A stretch of 6,100 nucleotides of DNA from the NCBI GenBank assembly GCA_018648985.1, contig JABGOT010000129.1:1-6100 (forward strand), read 5' to 3'. Position numbers and translations under genes: made by a program. This DNA comes from Candidatus Ruthturnera sp. (lineage in GTDB: Bacteria > Pseudomonadota > Gammaproteobacteria > PS1 > Pseudothioglobaceae). Below are positions 1 through 5,403 of this stretch, in pieces. The notes beneath the pieces were generated by a model that searched no databases, had not been told where the DNA came from, and saw nothing but the letters and a program-made list of their open reading frames with translations. The first letter of the stretch is position 1, and the number at the start of each line of letters is the position of its first letter.

Positions 1-386
1 TCAATGATAAATTCCTTGCGTAGTATTGGTAAGGAGGTCGCTTTTCTGACATCGATTAAAAATTGATCATCACCCTGGAAAAAATCTTTGTCAGTTAGTA
101 CTGATAAACAAGCAGCACCGTGCGCTTCATAGCTTTTGGCAATTTCTACTGGATTGAAATTTTCACGTAAGACGCCTTTTGAGGGTGAGGCTTTTTTAAT
201 CTCTGCAATAATGGCGTTTTGCTTTAAATCTACCTTGTTTTTTAATGCTTGGTAAAAATCAATCGTTTCACGGTCGTCATAAGCTTTTTTCATCAATTGA
301 TCGAAAGAGATGTTCTTTTTGCGTTCAATTACTTCTTGCTCTTTACGAGCAATGATTTTTTTTAGAATATCGGGTGTGTTTGTCAT
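1..386 (-). CDS. trpC: Indole-3-glycerol phosphate synthase, N-terminal part (cut by window edge)
   Basis: This enzyme closes the indole ring in tryptophan synthesis, turning 1-(2-carboxyphenylamino)-1-deoxyribulose 5-phosphate into indole-3-glycerol phosphate in the cytoplasm. Reading the minus strand from the ATG at 386-384 gives 128 uninterrupted residues before the left edge. The N-terminal helix (LKKIIARKEQEV) is typical of the family. The first barrel strand carries IAEIKKASPSKG, residues 60-71, with E62 and K64 matching the substrate-binding Glu51 and catalytic Lys53 of the Sulfolobus enzyme. Further on are CLSVLTDKDFFQG (93-105) and LPILRKEFII (119-128), with K124 matching catalytic Lys110. 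About half of the usual 260-270 residues is present. It is monofunctional at this end, with no fused domain before the barrel. The start has only a weak ribosome-binding site. It is transcribed divergently from kdsA and shares the 387-455 control region. Identification is secure. Confidence 0.95.
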   Translation of the reverse strand, partial: MTNTPDILKKIIARKEQEVIERKKNISFDQLMKKAYDDRETIDFYQALKNKVDLKQNAIIAEIKKASPSKGVLRENFNPVEIAKSYEAHGAACLSVLTDKDFFQGDDQFLIDVRKATSLPILRKEFII

Positions 387-455
387 GATTAAGTATTTTA
401 AAGGAATTGTATAACTTATAATTAAACTTATAACATTTTGAAATAGGAATACAGT
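387..455. promoter_or_regulatory. Divergent intergenic control region between trpC and kdsA
   Basis: These 69 bases separate two divergent genes and must hold, or overlap, the start signals for both. The region is very AT-rich. On the plus strand TTGTAT (407-412) and TATAAC (429-434), 16 bp apart, form a plausible sigma-70 pair placing a start near 441. A consensus TATAAT at 417-422 lacks a good -35 box. On the minus strand TATAAG (420-415) with TTTCAA (443-438) at 17 bp is a weaker candidate for trpC. The 9-mer AACTTATAA occurs twice, at 413-421 and 425-433, starting 12 bp apart and overlapping the candidate -10 boxes. An AGGA at 445-448 lies 7 bp before the kdsA ATG and is its ribosome-binding site. 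The hexamers are read by eye and any AT-rich spacer yields some of these, so exact promoter placement is uncertain. Confidence 0.5.
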
Positions 456-1292
456 ATGAAATTATTAGATTTTGAAATTGGCGTTGATCAGCCGTTTTTC
501 CTTATCTCAGGCCCTTGCGTAATCGAGTCTGAAGCTTTGGCAATGGAGACAGCCACTTATCTCAAAAAAGTCACTGAAGATTTAGGTATTAATTTTATTT
601 ATAAATCTTCATACGATAAAGCCAATCGTTCAAGCACAGGTAGCTTTAGAGGTCTGGGTATTGAAGAAGGACTGCGTATTTTACAAAAAGTAAAAGATGA
701 GGTAGGCGTGCCAGTACTGACTGATGTACACGAAGATACACCGTTAGACGAAGTGGCGGATGTGGTTGATATGATGCAAACACCAGCTTTTTTGGTGCGT
801 CAAACCAACTTTATTCAAAATGTGTGTAAGCAAGGTATTCCAGTGAATATTAAGAAGGGGCAATTCCAAGCGCCTTGGGATATGCAAAATGTAGTGGATA
901 AAGCTTTCGAGACCGGTAATAAAGCGATTACCATTTGTGATCGTGGCACCTCTTTTGGCTACAATACGCTGGTATCTGATATGCGTGGTTTGTCGACCAT
1001 GCGTTCAACAGGTCAGCCGATTGTATTTGATGCAACACATTCAGTACAACAGCCAGGCGGTAATGGCCTTACTTCAGGTGGCCAAAGAGAAATGGTGCCT
1101 GTGCTTGCACGCGCTGCCGCCGCTGTGGGTGTATCAGGCTTCTTTATGGAAACACATCCAAACCCAGAAGTTGCACTGAGTGACGGCCCAAATATGATCC
1201 CAATTCATAAGATGGCTGAGATGTTAAAAGCCCTACAAGATATTGATAATATTACTAAACAAAACGGTTTCTTAGAGGATCAATTATCATAA
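456..1292 (+). CDS. kdsA: 3-deoxy-D-manno-octulosonate 8-phosphate synthase, metal-dependent type
   Basis: KdsA condenses phosphoenolpyruvate with arabinose 5-phosphate to make KDO 8-phosphate, the precursor of the KDO sugar joining lipid A to the lipopolysaccharide core. It is a cytoplasmic TIM barrel of 278 residues, the usual length. Family hallmarks are SGPCVIESE (18-26), KSSYDKANRSS (50-60), FLVRQT (112-117), NIKKGQFQAPWD (131-142), DRGTSFGYN (162-170) and FDATHSVQQPGG (191-202). C21, H195, E232 and D243 match the four metal ligands of the Aquifex enzyme (Cys11, His185, Glu222, Asp233) with a constant offset of ten. The E. coli metal-free enzyme has Asn in the first position and a CDGP motif where this protein reads SDGP. 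This is therefore the metal-dependent class. The ATG at 456 follows an AGGA. It is the first gene of the plus-strand cluster; its stop codon touches the hairpin at 1292. Confidence 0.96.
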   Translation: MKLLDFEIGVDQPFFLISGPCVIESEALAMETATYLKKVTEDLGINFIYKSSYDKANRSSTGSFRGLGIEEGLRILQKVKDEVGVPVLTDVHEDTPLDEVADVVDMMQTPAFLVRQTNFIQNVCKQGIPVNIKKGQFQAPWDMQNVVDKAFETGNKAITICDRGTSFGYNTLVSDMRGLSTMRSTGQPIVFDATHSVQQPGGNGLTSGGQREMVPVLARAAAAVGVSGFFMETHPNPEVALSDGPNMIPIHKMAEMLKALQDIDNITKQNGFLEDQLS

Positions 1293-1344
1293 TTAACAAC
1301 AGAGTGATTAGTAGATTTATTCTATTAATCACTCTGTTGTTAAT
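1292..1344 (+). repeat. Near-perfect 24-pair inverted repeat (hairpin) spanning the kdsA/ligase junction
   Basis: The left arm ATTAACAACAGAGTGATTA (1292-1310) is the exact reverse complement of TAATCACTCTGTTGTTAAT (1326-1344), giving 19 perfect pairs. The pairing continues through one G-U pair (1311/1325) and four more Watson-Crick pairs (1312-1315 with 1321-1324), leaving the loop TTTAT at 1316-1320. The stem begins with the last base of the kdsA stop codon, contains the ligase GTG start at 1304 in its left arm, and its right arm encodes part of the ligase signal peptide. Only about 6 of 24 pairs are G-C and the following sequence (GTCTTTTGG) has a short T run, so it is not a classical Rho-independent terminator, though a weak terminator or attenuator is possible. 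A translational-coupling structure is an alternative. The repeat itself is certain; its role is not. Confidence 0.9.
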
Positions 1345-2131
1345 GTCTTTTGGTAGCTTTGCTGGCAAGCCAGACTTATTTTTACTTAAAACTTATGACG
1401 ACTCTAAAGAGGTTGTTGGCTGGGTGATGAGTGAAAAACTAGATGGCATACGTGGGTTTTGGAATGGTCAAGAGTTACTAACTCGTGGTGGCAAGAAGCT
1501 AAACCCACCTCAATGGTTTATTCAAAATTACCCGCCATTTGCTATTGACGGTGAGCTTTGGACTAAGCGCAATGATTTTGAAAACATCAGCTCAATTGTA
1601 CGTAGTAAGAACTCTGGTGATAGATGGAAAAATATCACGCATCATATTTTTGAAGTACCAAGTCAAACCGGCGGGCTACTTGAAAGATTGTCTGTTCTAA
1701 AGACTTATTTAGATACAAACTCTATTCCCCATCTGCAAGTTCTCAAACAAACATCAGTTAAAAGCAAACAACATTTGCAAGATTTTTTACAACAAATAGT
1801 TGGCAATAAAGGCGAGGGGGTTGTGGTTCGTAACCCTAACACCTTATATGAGACTGGTAGACTGTCGTCTGCACTAAAAGTTAAGAAGTATTTTGATACC
1901 GAATGCAAGGTATTGAAAATACTACCGGGTAAAGGAAAATATCTTGGAAAAATGGGGTCAGTATTATGCCAAACCAAAGATGGAAAACAGCTAAAAATCG
2001 GCTCTGGCTTTAAAGATAAAGACAGGAATAACCCACCTGCTATTGGTAGTAAAATTACGTTTAAATATTACGGCTTTACCAAGAAAGGAAAATACAAGTA
2101 TCCGGTATATTTAAGAGTAAGAAATAATTGA
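1304..2131 (+). CDS. ATP-dependent DNA ligase, Lig E type, exported
   Basis: This is a minimal ATP-dependent DNA ligase of 275 residues with a predicted signal peptide, which matches the bacterial Lig E group; these seal nicks in DNA through an enzyme-AMP intermediate and are thought to act in the periplasm. Residues 1-20 (hydrophobic ILLITLLLMSFGSFA) look like a signal peptide cleaved near A20. Nucleotidyltransferase motifs follow in order: motif I EKLDGIRG (44-51) with adenylated K45, RGG at 61-63, motif III AIDGELW (80-86), motif IIIa around HIFEVP (114-119), motif IV EGVVVRNP (171-178) and motif V LKVKKY (191-196). An OB-fold of about 75 residues ends the protein, with no extra DNA-binding domains. 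The start is a GTG 11 bp after the kdsA stop without a clear Shine-Dalgarno and lies inside the hairpin. No better in-frame start exists: upstream offers only ATT, ATC or ATA, and the ATG at 1343 would remove the signal peptide. Confidence 0.9.
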   Translation: MISRFILLITLLLMSFGSFAGKPDLFLLKTYDDSKEVVGWVMSEKLDGIRGFWNGQELLTRGGKKLNPPQWFIQNYPPFAIDGELWTKRNDFENISSIVRSKNSGDRWKNITHHIFEVPSQTGGLLERLSVLKTYLDTNSIPHLQVLKQTSVKSKQHLQDFLQQIVGNKGEGVVVRNPNTLYETGRLSSALKVKKYFDTECKVLKILPGKGKYLGKMGSVLCQTKDGKQLKIGSGFKDKDRNNPPAIGSKITFKYYGFTKKGKYKYPVYLRVRNN

Positions 2132-2137
2132 TATAAA
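2129..2137 (+). promoter_or_regulatory. Possible extended -10 promoter upstream of dapB
   Basis: TGATATAAA fits the extended -10 pattern TGnTATAAT at all but the final position, and overlaps the ligase stop codon. It would start RNA near 2144, about 17 bases before the dapB ATG. There is no recognisable -35 box at the expected distance (ATTTAA at 2109-2114). The 29-bp gap from 2132 to 2160 is almost entirely A and T, so the match may be chance. It matters because this is the widest gap in the plus-strand cluster and dapB has no visible Shine-Dalgarno sequence. Confidence 0.25.
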
Positions 2138-2160
2138 TATTTAATTACATAAAATAAAAA

Positions 2161-2892
2161 ATGATTAGAATTGCAGTTGTAGGCGCTTCAGGGCGCATGG
2201 GTCAAACCATTATTGAGGCGATTAACCAAAATGATAAAGTTAGTTTGGGTGCTACATTAGACAAAGGCGACGATTTAAGTGCCGCGCTAGATCAGTTTGA
2301 CGTGCTGATTGATTTCACGCGCCCAGAAGCAACACTTGAATATTTATCAGTATGTCAAAGCTCAGGCAAAGCAATGGTGATTGGTACTACGGGTTTTAGC
2401 GATGAACAGCTACAAGTGATTAATGATACTGCTAATCATGTGCCAATTGTTTTTGCACCAAACATGAGTGTTGGTGTGAACTTGTCCCTTAAGTTATTGG
2501 ATATGGCTGCGCGCGTGATTGGTGAAGACGCCGATATTGAAATTGTAGAAGCACATCATCGTCACAAGGTGGATGCCCCGTCAGGTACTGCATTAAAAAT
2601 GGGTGAAGTGGTGGCTAATGCTCTGGGTAGAGATTTGTCTACCTGTGCAGTCTATGGTCGTGAAGGCATTGAAGAGCCGCGTGATCGCCAGACTATTGGT
2701 TTTTCTACCATTCGTGGCGGCGATGTGGTGGGTGAACATACGGTTAGTTTCTTTATGGAAGGCGAGCGTGTTGAGATTACTCACAAAGCTTCGTCTCGAC
2801 TCACATTTGCTAATGGTGCTGTACGTGCAGCGAGCTGGTTAGAAGCTCAAAATTCTGGCTTGTATTCTATGCAAGACGTGCTAGATCTATAG
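2161..2892 (+). CDS. dapB: 4-hydroxy-tetrahydrodipicolinate reductase (compact form)
   Basis: DapB reduces the product of DapA to tetrahydrodipicolinate with NAD(P)H, in the cytoplasmic route to diaminopimelate for peptidoglycan and to lysine. The N-terminal Rossmann fold shows VVGASGRMG (6-14), DFTRPEATL (51-59) and VIGTTGF (73-79). The substrate-binding domain has the family signature EAHHRHKVDAPSGTA (130-144), where H132 and K136 match the catalytic His159 and Lys163 of the E. coli enzyme. REG, TIGFSTIRGGDVVGEHTV and ITHKASSRLTFANGAV follow, and the end GLYSMQDVLDL is typical. At 243 residues it is about 30 shorter than the E. coli enzyme. By eye alignment the missing piece lies after the second Rossmann strand, between LDKGDD (34-39) and FDVLIDF (46-52), where E. 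coli has a longer loop. The catalytic regions are complete, so activity is expected. No Shine-Dalgarno is visible before the ATG; the leader is A-rich. Confidence 0.96.
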   Translation: MIRIAVVGASGRMGQTIIEAINQNDKVSLGATLDKGDDLSAALDQFDVLIDFTRPEATLEYLSVCQSSGKAMVIGTTGFSDEQLQVINDTANHVPIVFAPNMSVGVNLSLKLLDMAARVIGEDADIEIVEAHHRHKVDAPSGTALKMGEVVANALGRDLSTCAVYGREGIEEPRDRQTIGFSTIRGGDVVGEHTVSFFMEGERVEITHKASSRLTFANGAVRAASWLEAQNSGLYSMQDVLDL

Positions 2893-2896
2893 GAGG
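2891..2896 (+). promoter_or_regulatory. Strong Shine-Dalgarno sequence for yciI
   Basis: AGGAGG matches the anti-Shine-Dalgarno core exactly and lies 4 bases before the ATG at 2901. Its first two bases are the last two of the dapB stop codon. It is the strongest ribosome-binding site in the window, so yciI is probably translated more efficiently than its neighbours, several of which have weak sites or none. Confidence 0.75.
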
Positions 2897-2900
2897 CATT

Positions 2901-3200
2901 ATGCTATATGCAGTCATCTCTCAAGATGTTGAAAATTCATTAGAAAAACGTATGGCTGTACGCCCTGCACATATTGATCGTTTAAATATTTTAAAAAATG
3001 AAGGTCGTTTAATTTTGGCAGGTCCACACCCAGCGATTGATAATAATGAACCTGGCGAAGCAGGTTTTACTGGCTCATTAGTAGTAGCGGAGTTTGACTG
3101 CCTTGAAGATGCACAAGCTTGGGCAGATGCTGATCCTTATATGGCGTCAGGTGCTTATGAGAGTGTCGTGGTTAAGCCCTTTAAAAAAGTATTACCATGA
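2901..3200 (+). CDS. yciI: YciI family protein
   Basis: This 99-residue protein belongs to the YciI family, small dimeric proteins with a ferredoxin-like alpha/beta fold (dimeric alpha/beta barrel superfamily). A biochemical role is not established, although an enzymatic function centred on a conserved histidine has been proposed. It follows the E. coli protein closely from end to end: the opening MLYAV, SLEKRMAVRPAHIDRL (13-28, with H24), NEGRLILAGPHPA (33-45), PGEAGFTGSLVVAEF (51-65), AQAWADADPY (71-80) and the closing VKPFKK (91-96). It has no signal peptide or membrane segment and should be cytoplasmic. It starts 8 bp after dapB behind a perfect Shine-Dalgarno and its stop overlaps the next ATG (ATGA), which suggests coupled translation with the dioxygenase. 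Family assignment is secure; function is open. Confidence 0.93.
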   Translation: MLYAVISQDVENSLEKRMAVRPAHIDRLNILKNEGRLILAGPHPAIDNNEPGEAGFTGSLVVAEFDCLEDAQAWADADPYMASGAYESVVVKPFKKVLP

Positions 3201-3901
3201 GCTTAATCTTCAAACCATTATTTGAAAAAGAAAGTTCAACTTACACTTATTTGTTAGCAGACTCAAATACCAAAGAAGCGATTATTATTGATGCAGTTGA
3301 TGAAACTCAGCAACGTGATATTGGCCTGATTGAAGAATTGGGTTTAGACCTTAAATACATTATTGAAACCCACGTACATGCAGACCATATCACCAGCTCT
3401 TGCCCACTCAAACAAAAATTTACCAATGCGCAAATCGTCCTTGGTAAAACCAACTCAATTGCTTGTGCAGATGTTTTAATTAAAGATCAAGAAGCACTTG
3501 AATTTGGCGACTATCAAATCACAGCCATGACAACCCCTGGCCATACGGATGGTTGCATGTCGTATGTGGTTGGCGATAAAGTTTTTACTGGTGATGCACT
3601 GCTAATCAGAAGCTGTGGTCGTTGTGATTTTCAAGGTGGGTCGGCAGACAAATTGTTCGACTCTATTCAAAAAATATTCTCACTTCCTGACGAGACTTAT
3701 GTTTATCCAGCGCATGATTATGGCGGCAGAACGGTTAGTACGATCTGGGAAGAAAAAGCCTTTAACACAATGATTGGTGACAGTGTTGATAAGGCAGAAT
3801 TTGTACGTCGTGTAAACGCAATGGAGTTAGCATTGCCAGCCAAAATTCATGTTGCTGTTCCGGCAAACCAAGTCTGTGGCTCTAAAATTATTTCAGAGTA
3901 A
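3197..3901 (+). CDS. ETHE1-like persulfide (sulfur) dioxygenase, metallo-beta-lactamase fold
   Basis: The closest family I recognise is ETHE1, a mononuclear iron enzyme that oxidises glutathione persulfide to sulfite and glutathione. The 234-residue protein carries the metallo-beta-lactamase motif THVHADH (58-64), PGHTDG (114-119), FTGDALLIRSCGRCDF (130-145) and YPAHDYGGRTVSTIWEE (170-186). H59, H116 and D133 match the iron ligands of human ETHE1 (His79, His135, Asp154), and T131, C140 and R142 match Thr152, Cys161 and Arg163. The CGRxDF stretch and the end AVPANQVCG separate this group from ordinary glyoxalase II. One oddity is NTMIGD (190-195) where relatives usually have NPR after the EE-rich segment. 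The protein is cytoplasmic, with no signal peptide. Its ATG overlaps the yciI stop by four bases. A persulfide dioxygenase role fits sulfide-oxidising or sulfide-detoxifying metabolism; substrate is inferred from family. Confidence 0.9.
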   Translation: MSLIFKPLFEKESSTYTYLLADSNTKEAIIIDAVDETQQRDIGLIEELGLDLKYIIETHVHADHITSSCPLKQKFTNAQIVLGKTNSIACADVLIKDQEALEFGDYQITAMTTPGHTDGCMSYVVGDKVFTGDALLIRSCGRCDFQGGSADKLFDSIQKIFSLPDETYVYPAHDYGGRTVSTIWEEKAFNTMIGDSVDKAEFVRRVNAMELALPAKIHVAVPANQVCGSKIISE

Positions 3902-3907
3902 TAATCC

Positions 3908-4162
3908 ATGGTTAATGGTTATTCATTAGATCCTCACCCTCGGGCAAATTTTGCCAAAGAAGAATTTGCCGTGGTGCGTATTCCACGTGTTAAGCGTGAT
4001 CGTGTACCAGCTGCTAGCATTGAGATTGTTGCTGATTTAGAAACAGCCATTGCACAAGCCAACCCTGATAATAAGTTTTATCCAGCTAAGGTGGTGGGCC
4101 CAGCCCGATCATCTGAAGGCACAATGCTATACTATATTATCGATATTTATGGTGCGCCATGA
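3908..4162 (+). CDS. Small conserved-looking hypothetical protein of 84 residues
   Basis: I do not recognise this family. The 84-residue product has no signal peptide, membrane segment, Cys pair or obvious metal motif, and no cysteines at all. It has a basic stretch RIPRVKRDRVP (24-34), a predicted helix around DLETAIAQANPD (43-54), and a C-terminal part with alternating hydrophobic residues, AKVVGPARSSEGTMLYYIIDIYG (in pieces from 59 to 82), that looks like beta strands. It is probably a small soluble alpha/beta domain. That it is a real gene is supported by position: it starts 6 bp after the dioxygenase stop, and its stop overlaps the start of the exported fusion gene (ATGA at 4159-4162), a classic coupled arrangement. 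An AGAG at 3895-3898 is a weak ribosome-binding site. A link to dioxygenase or thioredoxin-fold neighbours is possible but rests only on adjacency. Confidence 0.75.
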   Translation: MVNGYSLDPHPRANFAKEEFAVVRIPRVKRDRVPAASIEIVADLETAIAQANPDNKFYPAKVVGPARSSEGTMLYYIIDIYGAP

Positions 4163-5403
4163 AGTGGCTTAGCCTTGTTTGTATTTTTCTATCTTCGATT
4201 GTTTTTGCAGGCGAAGAACTCGAGGTTGAATTAAGTTCTGGCAATGTCATTAGTATTGATGCATATGCATCAGACGGCGATACTTTATTTTTATACCTAC
4301 CTTCTGAGCGCGGATTTGGCAAAGGCCATGTGCCGACCATGCAACAATTAACTTTTGAGGGTTACGATGTTTGGGTAGCAGATTTGCACACTAGCTACAT
4401 GACTCCAAAACATCGTAGCAGTATTGGTCGTTTTAATATTGATGATCTTCTTGAATTAGTTGATTACGCCAGGAAAAAATCATTTAATAAAATATTCTTT
4501 TTAACCTCAGGCCGGGGTGCACAATTAGCGCTTAAGGTTGCGTATCAATGGCAATTAAACAACTCAAAATCAACTTTGCTAAAAGGCCATATATTGCACT
4601 CCCCACACTTAATTGATGGCAAGCCTGATCTTGGCAAGACAGCAAATTATGTTGATATCGCCAAACTTAGTAATTTACCCGTGTATCTATTATTACCACA
4701 ATTTGGCACAAAATATTTTCGTGGCGAAGAGATTGCCGCTCAGCTTAAAAAAGGAGGTAGTGAGGTATTTGTACACAGATTTAAAGATGTGCATGGTGGG
4801 TTCCATATGCGTGATGTTAAAGATCTAACCAAAATTGATATTAAAGCAAAAGATGGTTTGAGTGACACTTATCACCGAGCGGTAAGATTGATGAGTACGA
4901 TTAATGTCTTTAAACCATTTATAGCGAATAAAGATATTCAAAAATCACCCAAGGTAGTTTCTAGTGGGCCAGTGTTAAAACCTTACAAAGGTAAGCAACG
5001 TATTCGATTAAGACTTAAAACATTTGATGATCAAATATTAGACATTAATAGCTATAAAAATCAAGTTGTACTGCTTAACTTTTGGGCCAGTTGGTGTAAA
5101 CCTTGCGTCAAAGAGATCCCTTCATTAATACGATTGCAACAGCAGTTTAAAGATCAAAGTTTTCAAATTATTACCATTAACATTGGCGAATCAAAAAAAG
5201 ACATGGCTGATTTTTTGAAAAAAGTAAAACTTGAATTACCCATTATGTTGGACACAGATGGCCAGGCAGTGAAAGACTGGGGTGTGTATGCGTATCCTTC
5301 TAATTTTGTTTTGGATAAAGATGGCGTTATTCGTTATGCTTATCGAGGTGCATTGGAATGGGATGCGCCAGAAATCGTCAATACGATTAAAACACTCTTG
5401 TGA
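4159..5403 (+). CDS. Exported alpha/beta-hydrolase-like protein fused to a TlpA/ResA-like thioredoxin domain
   Basis: The 414-residue product has two domains behind a signal peptide (residues 1-17, KWLSLVCIFLSSIVFA, likely cleaved after A17), so it should act in the periplasm. Residues about 20-250 resemble an alpha/beta hydrolase: the strand TLFLYLPSE (42-50), then GYDVWVADL (68-76), the nucleophile-elbow position FFLTSGRGAQLAL (113-125), PVYLLLPQ (174-181) and a late HGGFHMRD (212-219). At the elbow the usual G-x-S-x-G reads T-S-G-R-G, so the serine nucleophile seems replaced by glycine and the domain may be non-hydrolytic. After a linker (about 255-280), residues 281-414 form a TlpA-like thioredoxin fold with NFWASWCKPC (307-316; C313 and C316 redox pair) and cis-proline P380 in YPSNFVLD. 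Such domains usually reduce periplasmic disulfides, as in cytochrome c maturation. Start overlaps the upstream stop and has no strong ribosome-binding site. The partner is unknown. Confidence 0.87.
   Translation: MKWLSLVCIFLSSIVFAGEELEVELSSGNVISIDAYASDGDTLFLYLPSERGFGKGHVPTMQQLTFEGYDVWVADLHTSYMTPKHRSSIGRFNIDDLLELVDYARKKSFNKIFFLTSGRGAQLALKVAYQWQLNNSKSTLLKGHILHSPHLIDGKPDLGKTANYVDIAKLSNLPVYLLLPQFGTKYFRGEEIAAQLKKGGSEVFVHRFKDVHGGFHMRDVKDLTKIDIKAKDGLSDTYHRAVRLMSTINVFKPFIANKDIQKSPKVVSSGPVLKPYKGKQRIRLRLKTFDDQILDINSYKNQVVLLNFWASWCKPCVKEIPSLIRLQQQFKDQSFQIITINIGESKKDMADFLKKVKLELPIMLDTDGQAVKDWGVYAYPSNFVLDKDGVIRYAYRGALEWDAPEIVNTIKTLL

Noticed and set aside
1292..1352. Reading the long hairpin as a standard Rho-independent terminator ending the kdsA transcript
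   Set aside because: The stem is mostly A-U pairs, the T run after it is short (GTCTTTTGG), and it lies inside the next gene's coding sequence. A weak attenuator remains possible, but a firm terminator call is not supported.
1705..1977. Open frame of 90 codons on the minus strand inside the ligase gene
   Set aside because: It lies antisense to well-conserved ligase motifs IV and V, has no ribosome-binding site or recognisable domain, and is best explained as a shadow of the real gene.
3197..3901. Glyoxalase II (hydroxyacylglutathione hydrolase) assignment for the metallo-beta-lactamase-fold protein
   Set aside because: The CGRxDF segment, AHDYxGxTVST stretch and VPAN..CG ending are those of ETHE1-type dioxygenases rather than of glyoxalase II.
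4137..4340. Minus-strand open frame of 67 codons over the start of the exported fusion gene
   Set aside because: It overlaps the coupled start and signal peptide of a clear gene and shows no independent coding features.
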